Source: Blastomonas sp.
GTDB lineage: Bacteria > Pseudomonadota > Alphaproteobacteria > Sphingomonadales > Sphingomonadaceae
Reading direction: 5' to 3'
NCBI RefSeq assembly: GCF_030373265.1
Contig: NZ_JAUCZC010000021.1
Coordinates: 1 to 64,000, forward strand
DNA: 64,000 nt
Shown here piece after piece: positions 40,951 to 51,800 of the stretch. The translations under genes were made by a program, and so were the position numbers. The notes below the pieces were generated by a model, which was given only the letters and a program-made list of their open reading frames with translations, ran no database searches and was not told the DNA's origin. How positions within the stretch are numbered: position 1 is the first letter of the stretch; each line of letters begins with the position of its first letter.

Positions 40951-43881
40951 ATGACCTTTCCCCTGATGCGCCCCGCAGGCGTAGCCGCTGCCCTCGCGGC
41001 ATTCTCCCTGGTTCTCACCGCGCCGACGCTGGCACATCTTCCGGGCGAACCCGTGGCCAGCGGCAAGGACGAAAACGGCCAGCCGCTGCGCCCGCCCAAT
41101 CTGGAAGCAGGCGAGCCCACCCCTTGGCTGTACAAGGGCAGCAACGTTCCGGTCGACAAGGCCTGGACATTTGGCGAACTGAGCAATGGCGTGCGCTATG
41201 CCGTGCGCCGCAACGGCGTGCCGCCGGGCCAGGTCTCGATCCGGGTGCGGATCGATGCCGGATCGATGATGGAAGCCGACCCCGAACAGGGCTTTGCCCA
41301 TTTGCTCGAGCACCTCACCTTCCGCGGCTCCAAATATGTCCCCGATGGCGAGGCGATCCGCATCTGGCAGCGGCTGGGCGCGAGCTTCGGCAGCGACAGC
41401 AATGCCGAGACGACGCCGACGCACACCGTCTACAAGCTCGATCTGCCTGCAGCGACTCCCGCCGGGCTCGACGAGAGCATGAAGATCCTGTCGGGCATGA
41501 TCCGCGAGCCCGGGCTGACGGCAGAGGCGGTGACCGCCGAGGTGCCGGTGGTGATGGCCGAACTGCGCGAACGCTCCGGCGCGCAGGTGCGCGTCGGTGA
41601 CGCGACCCGCCAACTGTTCTTCGCCGGGCAGAAGCTCGCCGAACGCTCGCCGATCGGCAAGGTCGATACCCTGAACGCGGCGACATCCGAGGCCGTGCGC
41701 GCCTTCCACCAGCGCTGGTACCGGCCCGAGAACACCGTGATCGTCATCGCTGGCGATGTCGAACCGGCAACGCTCGAGGCGCTGGTCAAGACCTATTATG
41801 GCGACTGGAAGGTCAAGGGCAAACAGGCCCCCTATCCCGGCTTCGGCGCGCCCGATCCCGAACAGCCGGTCGCCAAGGCGATGGTCGAACCGGGGTTTCC
41901 TTATCTGGTGAGCCTGGGCATCCTGCGGCCGTGGAAGCCGGTCAACGACACCATCACCTATAACCAGCAGTTGCTGATCGATCTGGTCGCGACCCAGCTC
42001 ATCAACCGGCGGCTGGAGGGCCGCGCGCGCGGCGGTGGCAGCTTCCTGCAGGCGCAGGTCAATGCCGAAGACGTCAGCCGCTCGGTCGACGGCACCTTCG
42101 TGTCGATCGTGCCGATCGGCGATGACTGGCAGGCGGCGCTTGCCGATGTGCGCGGCGTGATTGCCGATGCCACCACCACCGCCCCGACCGAGGAAGAGAT
42201 CGCCCGCGAGATGGCGGAGTTCGATGCCGCGCTCGCCGTCCGCGTGGAAAGTGCCGACACCGAGGCAGGCTCCAAACAGGCCGACGACATCATCGGAGCG
42301 GTCGATATCCGCGAAACGATTGCCGCGCCGCAGACCGCGCTCGACGTGTTTCGCGGGATGAAGGACATGTACACGCCCGCAAGGCTGCTCGAATCGACGC
42401 AGCGGCTGTTCGGCGGGGTCACCACCCGTGCGATCCTGGTTTCGCCCGAACCGGTGCCCGACGCCGAAACCCTGCTTGCCAGCACATTGACCAAGGACGT
42501 GACCGCCGATGCCAGCGCACGGCTGGCCGCTGCGGCCGTGACCTTCGATGACCTTCCCGATCTGGGCGCCCCGGGAACGGTGAGCTCGGTGACCGATCTG
42601 AGGCTTCTGGGCATCGAGATGGTCGAACTGTCGAACGGCGTGAAGGCGATCCTTTACGCCAACGACGCCGAGGTCTCCAAGATCATGGTCAAGGTGCGCT
42701 TCGGCAACGGCTATCAGGCCTTCCCGGCAGACACGCCATCCCTCGCCTGGGCAGGCCAGGCGGCCTTGGTCGCAAGCGGCATTGGCGAGATCGGCCAGGA
42801 AGGGCTCGACCGGCTGACCACCGGGCGCCGCATCGGCTTCGGCTTCGAGATCGAAAACGACGCTTTCACCTTCTCGGCCGATACGCGGCGCAGCGATCTG
42901 GTCGACCAGCTCAAGCTGTTTGCCGCCAAGCTCGCCGAGCCGCGCTGGGACCCCAACCCGGTGCGCCGCGCCAGGGCGGGAACCGAGCTTGCCTATCGCA
43001 GCTTTTCGATGTCGCCGCAGACCGTGCTCGAACGCGACCTGAGCTATCTCACCCGCAATCGCGATCCGCGCTGGAAGGTGCCCAGCCCCGAGGATGCCGC
43101 CGCGCTGACCCCCGAGGCGTTCCGCGCGACCTGGGAGCCCCTGCTCGCGCAGGGACCGATCGAGGTGCTGCTGTTCGGCGATTTCGACAAGGCTGAGGCG
43201 CTCGCCGCGCTTGAAAAGACCCTGGGTGCGCTGCCGCCGCGCCAAGCGGTGCCCGTGGTGGCAGGGCCCAGCACGATGACCTTCCCCGCGCCCACCGCCG
43301 AACCGGTGGTGGTGCGGCACCAGGGCGCGCCGGACCAGGCCGCTGCGTTCATGGGATGGCCCACCGGCGGTGGCATCACCAATGTGCAGGAGAGCCGTCA
43401 GCTCGAGATCCTCACCGCGATCTTCAACAGCCGCCTGTTCGACCAGCTGCGCGCGCAGGCGGGAGCCAGCTATGCTCCGCAGGTGCTCAACAACTGGCCG
43501 ATCGCGTTCGACCAGGGCGGCTATGTCGGCGTGATCGGACAGCTGGCGCCCGAAAATGTCGGCAAGTTCTTCGAGATCGCCAATTCGATCGCCGCCGACC
43601 TCGCCGCAACCCCGGTGAGTGCCGACGAGCTGTCGCGGGCCACCGAGCCGTTGCGCCAGTTGGTCTCGCGGGCCAGCACCGGCAACAATTTCTGGCTCAA
43701 TCAGCTGCAGGGCGCGAGCCGCGATCCACGGCGGATCTCGGCGCTGCGCACGATCCTGCCCGACTATACCGTGACCACGCCCGAAAGGATGCAGGCGCTG
43801 GCCGCCAAGTACCTGCTGAAAGACAAGGCGTGGTCGTTCGTGGTGCTGCCCGAGGAGGCCCCCGCACCTGCAGGACGCTGA
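40951..43881 (+). CDS. Periplasmic M16-family zinc protease, two-domain form
   Basis: This 976-aa protein has an N-terminal signal (GVAAALAAFSLVLTAPTLAH) and two tandem M16 halves. The first carries the inverted zinc motif HLLEH in FAHLLEHLTFRGSK with the downstream Glu region ETTPTH. The second half (about 560-960) lacks a clear HxxEH and is probably the inactive partner that forms the clam-shell. It is a likely peptide-degrading enzyme of the periplasm. It is a single gene, divergent from nifU-like, with a strong terminator after the stop. Confidence 0.9.
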   Translation: MTFPLMRPAGVAAALAAFSLVLTAPTLAHLPGEPVASGKDENGQPLRPPNLEAGEPTPWLYKGSNVPVDKAWTFGELSNGVRYAVRRNGVPPGQVSIRVRIDAGSMMEADPEQGFAHLLEHLTFRGSKYVPDGEAIRIWQRLGASFGSDSNAETTPTHTVYKLDLPAATPAGLDESMKILSGMIREPGLTAEAVTAEVPVVMAELRERSGAQVRVGDATRQLFFAGQKLAERSPIGKVDTLNAATSEAVRAFHQRWYRPENTVIVIAGDVEPATLEALVKTYYGDWKVKGKQAPYPGFGAPDPEQPVAKAMVEPGFPYLVSLGILRPWKPVNDTITYNQQLLIDLVATQLINRRLEGRARGGGSFLQAQVNAEDVSRSVDGTFVSIVPIGDDWQAALADVRGVIADATTTAPTEEEIAREMAEFDAALAVRVESADTEAGSKQADDIIGAVDIRETIAAPQTALDVFRGMKDMYTPARLLESTQRLFGGVTTRAILVSPEPVPDAETLLASTLTKDVTADASARLAAAAVTFDDLPDLGAPGTVSSVTDLRLLGIEMVELSNGVKAILYANDAEVSKIMVKVRFGNGYQAFPADTPSLAWAGQAALVASGIGEIGQEGLDRLTTGRRIGFGFEIENDAFTFSADTRRSDLVDQLKLFAAKLAEPRWDPNPVRRARAGTELAYRSFSMSPQTVLERDLSYLTRNRDPRWKVPSPEDAAALTPEAFRATWEPLLAQGPIEVLLFGDFDKAEALAALEKTLGALPPRQAVPVVAGPSTMTFPAPTAEPVVVRHQGAPDQAAAFMGWPTGGGITNVQESRQLEILTAIFNSRLFDQLRAQAGASYAPQVLNNWPIAFDQGGYVGVIGQLAPENVGKFFEIANSIAADLAATPVSADELSRATEPLRQLVSRASTGNNFWLNQLQGASRDPRRISALRTILPDYTVTTPERMQALAAKYLLKDKAWSFVVLPEEAPAPAGR

Positions 43882-43908
43882 AGCCAGCTCTAGCCCATGC
43901 CAGACGAC

Positions 43909-43944
43909 AAAACGCCCCGGCGGGATATCCTGCCGGGGCGTTTT
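43909..43944. terminator. Strong bidirectional terminator
   Basis: Arms AAAACGCCCCGGC (43909-43921) and GCCGGGGCGTTTT (43932-43944) are fully complementary, with A and T runs on the two sides. It lies 28 bp after the M16 protease stop and serves both that gene and the convergent small gene that ends at 43990. Confidence 0.88.
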
Positions 43945-43989
43945 GCGGTCTATCGGTGTGCAGAGTGCCGGTTTGCAGATTGCGCCCGA

Positions 43990-44181
43990 TCAGGACGGCT
44001 GCATTGGCAGTTCGTCGGGGCCGCGGCTGGGCTCGATGATATCGGGCTGCACCGGGTCCATCTCGGGCGGCTCGCGCACCGGGTCTTCCATCGGTGGATC
44101 GTTGACCGGAAGCTCCGTGGGGGTTTGCGGTTCGATGCGGTCGGGTGGGGGGATCGCTGGATCGTCAGGACGTGTGGCCAT
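43990..44181 (-). CDS. Small proline-rich acidic protein, 63 aa
   Basis: The start at 44181 has a strong AGGAAAGGA ribosome-binding site. The product is about a quarter proline and highly acidic: MATRPDDPAIPPPDRIEPQT, then repeated P-P-x-x-D/E-P blocks (NDPPMEDPVREPPEMDPVQP), ending ELPMQPS. It is surely disordered, with no signal or membrane segment. I do not know a function. The good ribosome site, the clean compact gene and its own terminator argue that it is real. It is divergent from tRNA-Leu. Confidence 0.7.
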   Translation of the reverse strand: MATRPDDPAIPPPDRIEPQTPTELPVNDPPMEDPVREPPEMDPVQPDIIEPSRGPDELPMQPS

Positions 44182-44339
44182 GTTCAAGGTTCCTTTCCTC
44201 ATGCCAGATACGCCCGTGTGGGCACGCGGTTGCGGCCCATGGTGTGCCAAGGTGATCATACCCGCCTGAATGCGGCAGCTTTGCCCCCCTTGCCCTTTGC
44301 AGCAACCTTCTTTAGACGCACGCGCTTGATTACCGCGAC

Positions 44340-44424
44340 GCGGGCGTGGCGAAACTGGTAGACGCGCCAGATTTAGGTTCTGGTATCGAAAGATGTGGGG
44401 GTTCAAGTCCCTTCGCCCGCACCA
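44340..44424 (+). tRNA. tRNA-Leu (anticodon UAG)
   Basis: A cloverleaf is visible: acceptor GCGGGCG (44340-44346) pairs with CGCCCGC (44414-44420), then A and an encoded CCA. The anticodon arm CCAGA-TTTAGGT-TCTGG puts TAG in the anticodon position. A long variable arm, as in class II tRNAs, and a T-loop GTTCAAGTCC follow. It reads CUA and other CUN codons. It lies about 70 bp before tig on the same strand. Confidence 0.95.
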
Positions 44425-44491
44425 TCGTTCCGATGGACGGGAAAGGGAAAGATCGCCCTTTCTAAACATGGAAAGACAAGAGTTTAAGCCG

Positions 44492-46120
44492 ATGCAGATT
44501 GTCGAGACGCTGAACGAAGGCCTCAAGCGGGCCTATACCATCACCATCGCTGCCAAGGATCTGGAAGCGCGGGTGGACGCAGAAGTGAAAAAGATCGCCC
44601 CGCAGGTGCGCATGCCCGGCTTCCGCCCCGGCAAGGTGCCCGCCAATCTGATTCGCAAGATGCACGGCGAATCGATTCACGCCGACGCGCTGAACTCGAC
44701 GATCCAGGAGAGCGTCGACAAGGCGATTCGCGAGAACAACCTGCGTCCCGCGATCCAGCCTTCGGTTGACCTCGACGAGGGCTACGCCGCCGGCAAGGAC
44801 GCCGAGATCAAGCTCTCGCTCGAAGTGCTGCCGCAGGTCCCCGCCCCGTCGATCGACCAGATCACGCTCGAACGCCTAACCGTCGAGCCCGGCGAAGCCG
44901 CCGTGACCGAAGCGCTGCAGCGCATCGCCGACGGCCAGAAGAGCTATGAAACCGCCGCCAAGAGCTACAAGGCCAAGGACGGCGATCAGGTCCTGATCGA
45001 CTTCGAAGGCAAGGTCGATGGCGTTCCGTTCGAAGGCGGCAAGGGCGAAGGCATGGCCGTCGTCATCGGTTCGGGCCAGCTCATCCCCGGCTTCGAAGAC
45101 CAGCTTGTCGGCCTCAAGGCCAATGACGAAGCCGTCATCAAGGTGACCTTCCCCGCCGAATACGGCGCCAAGGACCTCGCCGGCAAGGATGCGACCTTCG
45201 ACATCGTCGTCGGCGAAGTGAAGAAGCCCGGCGAAACCAAGCTCGACGACGACTTTGCCAAGTCGCTGGGCCTCGAAAGCCTCGAGCAGCTCACCGGTCT
45301 GATCAAGGGCCAGCTCGAACAGGAGCTCGGTGGCCTGACGCGCACGCACATGAAGCGCCGCCTGCTTGACCAGCTTGCAGCGAGCCACGACTTCGAAGTT
45401 CCGCCCTCGATGGTGGAAGCCGAGTTCGAGCAGATCTGGGCGCAGCTTCAGCAGGAAGCTTCGCAGGAAGAAGACGTCGAAGCCGCCAAGGCCGAGATGG
45501 AAAAGGATCGCGAAGAATATCGCTCGATCGCGGTGCGCCGCGTGCGTCTGGGCCTGCTGCTCTCCGAAATCGGCCAGGCCAATGGCGTGGAAGTCTCGCA
45601 GCAGGAAATGAACATGCTGGTGGCACAGGCCGCGCAGCAGTATCGCCAGGAAGACCGCCAGCGGTTTGCCGAGTACATCCAGAAGGACCCGATGGCCGCA
45701 GCCCAGCTGCGCGCGCCGCTGTATGAGGACAAGGTCGTCGACTTCCTGTTCGACAAGGCGACGATCACCGAGCGCACCGTGACCCGCGAAGAGCTGGAAG
45801 CTGCGATCGAAGCCGAAGAAGACGGCACCGTCGGCGCCAGCGGTGGCCATGTCCATGGTCCCGATTGCGATCATGACCACGATCACGCGCATGACGAAAA
45901 GCCCAAGGCCAAGAAGGCCGCACCCAAAAAGGCTGCGGTGAAGAAGGACGCGGACGCCGAAGCGGCTCCGGAAGCCGATGCGGCTGAAAAGCCCGCGAAA
46001 AAGGCTCCCGCCAAGAAGGCGGCGGCCGCCAAGACCGAAGAGCCTGCGGCTGAAACCGCCGAAGCCAAGCCTGCTGCCAAGAAGGCCGCTCCGAAAAAGG
46101 CGGCTGCCAAGAAGGCCTGA
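44492..46120 (+). CDS. tig: Trigger factor with His-rich and Lys/Ala-rich C-terminal tail
   Basis: This 542-aa ribosome-bound chaperone has the ribosome-binding domain with signature GFRPGK (43-48), the FKBP-type prolyl isomerase domain (about 150-235, for example VLIDFEGKVDGVPFEGGKGE), and the helical chaperone arms to about 435. It is about 100 residues longer than E. coli trigger factor. The extra tail has a His/Asp cluster (HGPDCDHDHDHAHDE, about 453-470), then repeated Lys-Lys-Ala-Ala-Pro blocks like a histone H1 tail. The start MQIVETLNEGLKRAY at 44492 fits homologues; an alternative ATG lies at 44468. clpP and clpX follow. Confidence 0.93.
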   Translation: MQIVETLNEGLKRAYTITIAAKDLEARVDAEVKKIAPQVRMPGFRPGKVPANLIRKMHGESIHADALNSTIQESVDKAIRENNLRPAIQPSVDLDEGYAAGKDAEIKLSLEVLPQVPAPSIDQITLERLTVEPGEAAVTEALQRIADGQKSYETAAKSYKAKDGDQVLIDFEGKVDGVPFEGGKGEGMAVVIGSGQLIPGFEDQLVGLKANDEAVIKVTFPAEYGAKDLAGKDATFDIVVGEVKKPGETKLDDDFAKSLGLESLEQLTGLIKGQLEQELGGLTRTHMKRRLLDQLAASHDFEVPPSMVEAEFEQIWAQLQQEASQEEDVEAAKAEMEKDREEYRSIAVRRVRLGLLLSEIGQANGVEVSQQEMNMLVAQAAQQYRQEDRQRFAEYIQKDPMAAAQLRAPLYEDKVVDFLFDKATITERTVTREELEAAIEAEEDGTVGASGGHVHGPDCDHDHDHAHDEKPKAKKAAPKKAAVKKDADAEAAPEADAAEKPAKKAPAKKAAAAKTEEPAAETAEAKPAAKKAAPKKAAAKKA

Positions 46121-46129
46121 TCGCTTTCG

Positions 46130-46265
46130 CCTCTCCCCTCCCGCTTGCGGGAGGGGCAGGTCCGGCTTGCCGGACCGCAGGTGGGCCTGAGGGCGCCACC
46201 TCGGGCTCAGGCCCACCCCGGCCTTGCCTGCGGCGCGTCCACCCCTCCCGCAAGCGGGAGGGGAG
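46130..46265. repeat. Repeat family B between tig and clpP
   Basis: This 136-bp palindromic element has arms CTCTCCCCTCCCGCTTGCGGG and CCCTCCCGCAAGCGGGAGGG, an inner hairpin TCCGGCTTGCCGGA, and the facing halves GGTGGGCCTGAG / CTCAGGCCCACC. It has the same organisation as the element at 59949-60074, turned inside out. It probably ends the tig transcript. Confidence 0.75.
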
Positions 46266-46310
46266 ATTGCAGCGCCGCCTCCTCATTATTCCACCGCGCC
46301 GCCATCGGGG

Positions 46311-46340
46311 CTTGAACTCTTGCACAAACAGGCCGATTTA
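46311..46340 (+). promoter_or_regulatory. Candidate heat-shock (sigma-32) promoter for clpP
   Basis: CTTGAAC (46311-46317) and CCGATTTA (46333-46340) with a 15-bp spacer resemble the sigma-32 pattern CTTGAAA-N11-16-CCCCATNT. They lie 38 bp upstream of the clpP start, a reasonable place for a promoter. The -10 match is imperfect, so this is a moderate call supported by the usual heat-shock control of clpP. Confidence 0.45.
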
Positions 46341-46377
46341 GACGGCTGATATACAAGAGCAGAAAGAAGGCCCGTTT

Positions 46378-47004
46378 ATGTACGATACCGTCCGCGATGC
46401 TTTGGTTCCGATTGTCATCGAGCAGTCGAACCGCGGAGAGCGCAGCTTTGACATCTTCTCGCGGCTGCTGCGTGAGCGTATCGTTTTCGTCACCGGTGAG
46501 GTCGAGGACAACATGGCCTCGCTGATCGTGGCGCAGCTGCTGTTCCTCGAATCGGAGAATCCCAAAAAGGATATCTCGATGTACATCAACTCGCCCGGTG
46601 GCGTGGTGACCGCGGGCATGGCGATCTACGATACCATGCAGTACATCCGCCCGCGCGTGGCGACGGTGTGCATCGGCCAGGCCGCATCGATGGGCAGCTT
46701 CCTGCTCGCTGCGGGTGAACCCGGAATGCGCACCGCGCTGTCGAACGCGCGGATCATGGTGCACCAGCCTTCGGGCGGCGCGCGCGGCATGGCATCCGAC
46801 ATCGAGATCCAGGCGCGCGAGATTCTGCGAATCCGCAAGCGCATGAACGACCTTTACGTGCAGTTCACCGGCAAGGATCTTGCGACCATCGAAAAGGCGA
46901 TGGACCGCGACACCTTCCTGGAAGCGCACGAAGCCAAGGAATTCGGGCTGGTCGACCATGTGATGGAAAAGCGGCCCAGCCCGTCCGACGATTCAGGGAA
47001 TTAA
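46378..47004 (+). CDS. clpP: ATP-dependent Clp protease proteolytic subunit
   Basis: This 208-aa serine protease forms the tetradecameric ClpP chamber. The catalytic triad is visible: Ser104 in [11 protein letters not shown], His129 in [11 protein letters not shown], and Asp178 in MDRDTFL. There is a short N-terminal propeptide-like region. It lies between tig and clpX in the conserved tig-clpP-clpX order. The 176-bp gap to clpX has its own hairpins, so clpX may also be transcribed separately. Confidence 0.97.
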   Translation: MYDTVRDALVPIVIEQSNRGERSFDIFSRLLRERIVFVTGEVEDNMASLIVAQLLFLESENPKKDISMYINSPGGVVTAGMAIYDTMQYIRPRVATVCIGQAASMGSFLLAAGEPGMRTALSNARIMVHQPSGGARGMASDIEIQAREILRIRKRMNDLYVQFTGKDLATIEKAMDRDTFLEAHEAKEFGLVDHVMEKRPSPSDDSGN

Positions 47005-47013
47005 CAGGTTTGG

Positions 47014-47167
47014 CCCCCTATATCAGGGGGACGATGCGCCTGTGCGTGGCCAGGTTCAGGCGCAACACCGGCCTACAGCCGGCCCGACGATAGGGTGTTG
47101 CGTGTTGAATTCTGCGTTTTTGGCACTAGGCTGAAACGTCACGTTCCGGGCACAGGCGCGCCGGAAC
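47014..47167 (+). other. Hairpins in the clpP-clpX intergenic region
   Basis: CCCCCT/AGGGGG (47014-47019 and 47025-47030) forms a 6-bp stem 10 bp after the clpP stop. GTTCCGG/CCGGAAC (47143-47149 and 47161-47167) forms a 7-bp stem ending just before the clpX ribosome-binding site AAGGAAG. The first may be an mRNA 3' stabiliser or weak terminator; the second could limit clpX translation. No thermosensor consensus is claimed. Confidence 0.4.
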
Positions 47168-47180
47168 AGAAGGAAGAGCT

Positions 47181-48455
<1,275 letters not shown>

Positions 48456-48486
48456 GCGGCTCCATCGATACCCATCGCTACAAAGA

Positions 48487-48515
48487 GGGCGCGGGCTAAC
48501 CCCCGCGCCCTTTTT
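48487..48515 (+). terminator. Rho-independent terminator after clpX
   Basis: A 9-bp perfect stem GGGCGCGGG / CCCGCGCCC with loop CTAACC is followed by five Ts (48511-48515). It lies 31 bp after the clpX stop. The next 300 bp (48516-48815) hold no gene and form the AT-richer promoter region of the TonB-dependent receptor. Confidence 0.9.
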
Positions 48516-48822
48516 CGTTGATGCGCGAGTCGGACAGCGACCCGTCTGCGGCATCGCGCGCTGAATATGACAGTTGCAGGGCGTGTCATTTATGCCGCAG
48601 TTGCGAACAAATCAGCGAAATGTCTTGATTAGGGTCGGCCCAGCACAGGCCGACAGACGGGCTGCATTCTCGATAACCTTATATTTTCCAGGCACTTACG
48701 TTCTGAAAACCGCCGATCCCGGCGGCCTGTCACATTGCGACTTAAAACTGTCACATATCTTTCACATGGTTTTCGCTTTTATGTCCTTAGCGCCGACTAG
48801 TGCGCCGCTCATCTCTTGATTG

Positions 48823-48836
48823 TGAGAGCGCTTTCA
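48823..48836 (+). promoter_or_regulatory. LacI-family-type operator upstream of the Oar-like receptor
   Basis: TGAGAGCGCTTTCA is a 14-bp palindrome (one mismatch) close to TGAAAGCGCTTTCA, the central-CG operator used by many LacI-family regulators. It lies 45 bp upstream of the receptor start codon, a position suitable for repression of the leader or promoter. The regulator itself is not in the window. Confidence 0.55.
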
Positions 48837-48881
48837 TCGCCGCCGGTGTCTACAGGGCGGCAAGAAACGGGGAAAAGACAC

Positions 48882-51800
48882 ATGCAAATTCGGTATTATC
48901 TCGCAGCGAGCGCTGCGGCGCTATCGCTGGCCACCGTTATGGCGGCCCCTGCTCACGCACAGGAAACGACTTCGTCGGTCCGTGGTTCCGTCACCGGTGA
49001 CGGCACCCCGCTCGCTGGCGCAGAAGTCCGCGTGATCCACACCCCGTCGGGTACCGTGGCCTCGACCGTGACCGACTCGACCGGCACGTTCAGCGCGTCC
49101 GGCCTGCGCCTCGGCGGCCCGTTCACCATCGAAGTGAACGCTCCGGGCTTTGAGCAGTCCTCGGTCACCGACATCTTCCTGCAGGCCGGCCAGCCGTTCC
49201 GCGTTCCGATCGAACTGCAGTCGCAGGCCGTGATCGTCGTTACCGCCTCGTCGATCGCTGCATCGACCTCGCTGGAATCGGGCGCTGGCACCGTGCTGAC
49301 CGCGCGTGACATCGCAGGCGTATCGAACGTCAACCGCGACATCCGCAACCTTGCCGCACGCGATCCGCGCGTGAACCTCGATCCGACCAATGGCGGCGCC
49401 ATCTCGATCGCAGGACAGAACAACCGCTTCAACCGCTTCACCGTCGACGGCGTCGCGTTTGGCGATCCCTTCGGTCTGGAAGCCGGCGGCCTGGTGTCGG
49501 CCCGCGGCCCGGTTCCGCTCGATGCGATCGGCGAATTCTCGGTCGAAATCGCGCCTGTCGACATCCAGCAGGGCTTCTTCCAGGGCGGCGCGATCAACGC
49601 GCAGTTGAAGTCGGGTTCGAACCGCTTCAGCGGCATCGCCGGTTTCTATTACGCCGATGACAGCCTGCGCGGCGACAAGGCCCGTGGCGTGGCCCGCACC
49701 GGCGCCTTCGAATCGAAGATCTACACCGCACAGGTCACCGGCCCGATCATCGAAGACAAGCTGTTCTTCGCCTTGACCTATGAGCGGCTGCGCGACGTCG
49801 TGCCCGCTCCGATCGCGCCCGATGCGCTCGGCATCTCCGCTGCGCAGGTCGACCAGATTTCGCAGATCGCGCAGAGCGCCTACAACTTCGACACCCAGGG
49901 TGTTGCCAGCTCGATCCCCGAAAAGGACGACAAGGTTGTCGCCAAGGTCGACTGGAACATCGCCGACGGCCACCGCGCAACCTTCACCTATATCTATAAC
50001 GAAGGCAATGTGACCGCCGGCCAGACCGGTATCGGCGCATTGACCGCGCCGAACCCGAACTTCGCGCTTCGCTCGAACAACTACAACCAGGGCGCGGTCA
50101 ACCATTTCGGGATCGTCCAGTTCAACAACCAGTGGACCGACAGCTTCTCGACGCAGATCCGTGCGTCCTATGCCGATTATGTCCGTCTGCAGCAGCCGTT
50201 CGGTGAACCTTCGTTCGGTGAATTCCGCACCTGTCTCGACCCGGCTGCAACGGCTCCGGCTGCTGGTCAAAACGCCACCCAAGCTGCGCTGGCTTGCTCG
50301 CCCAATACCCGCCAGCTTACCTTCGGCCCGGACATCAGCCGCCAGGCCAACGAGCTCGACGCTCAGTCGCTGAACATCGAGTTCCAGGCCACGCTGCAGC
50401 TCAACAACCACACGCTGAAGCTGATCGCCGAACGCCGCCAGCAGGATATCCGCAACCTGTTCGCCCAGCGCGTTTCGGGCGCCTGGTACTTCGACTCGGT
50501 TTCGGATCTTCAGGCGCGCCGTGCCAACGAGCTGAACTTCGCCGTTCCCCTGCGCGGCGGTATCGACACCGTGACCGCCGAGTTCGAGAACAACAGCTGG
50601 ACCTTCGGTCTGCAGGATACCATCGATGTCACCGACACCCTGGTGGTCACCGCCGGTTTCCGCTGGGACCTGTTCGACACGCCCAGCCGTCCGTTCGTGA
50701 ACAACGATTTTTTCAACCGTTACGGCTTCACCAACGCATCGAGCCTCAACGGTCGTCAGCTGTTCCAGCCGCGCTTCGGCCTGAACTGGAAGCCGACCGA
50801 TCGTCTGACCGTTCGCGGTTCGGCCGGTCTGTTCGGCGGCGGCAACCCGAATGTGTGGATTTCGAACAGCTATTCGAACCCCGGCCCGACGCTGGGCAGC
50901 GTCCAGGTTCGTCGTCTCCCCGGTGTGGGCGGCGCTCCCGACACCTTCACCATCGCGGGCGTCACCGGCCTGACCAGTGCGCAGGTTCAGGCACTCGGTG
51001 CGGCCACGCTGAACAACGTTTCGGGCGGCACCGGAATTCCGCAGGCGCTGATCGACGCGGTTGGCGGCACCGGTACCGCGCAGGCACCGACCAACGCATT
51101 GGACCCCAACTTCAAGGTGCCTTCGCAGTGGCGTGCGTCGGGAACCGTCGACTACAATGCAGACCTCGGCTTCCTGGGTGACAACTGGAACTTCGGCGTC
51201 GATGTGGTCTATTCAAGGGTGAAGGATGCACTCGAATGGACCGATCTGCGCTCGGTGGTGACTGGCGTTCTGCCCGATGGCCGTCCGCGTTACAGCGCAC
51301 TGCCCGGCCAGGGCACCACGACCAACACCGATATCCTGCTCACCAACCGTGACCAGGGTTACAGCTGGAACGTGGTCGCTCGGTTTGACAAGCGCTGGGA
51401 AAACGGTTTCCGCCTCGGTGGTGCCTATACCTACCAGCGTGCCAAGGACCTCAACCCCGGCACCTCGTCGGTGGCGTTCTCGAACTACACCAACTCGGCA
51501 GCGGAAGATCCCAACTTCTCGGCGTTCGGCACGTCCAACTATCAGCGTGACGACGCCTTCCGCCTCGTGATGGGCTATGACGCACAGCTGTTCGGTGAGA
51601 ACACCACCCGGTTCGAACTGTTCTTCAACTCGCTTTCGGGCCAGCGTTACAGCTACACCTTTGCCGACCAGGCATCGGGCAACCTGCGTTCGAACGTCTT
51701 CGGTGTGACTGGCAACAACCAGCGCTACACGATGTATGTCCCCAATGTCGCATCGCAGACGGCCGATCCGCTGGTCAGCTATGCGCCTGGTTTCGACTTT

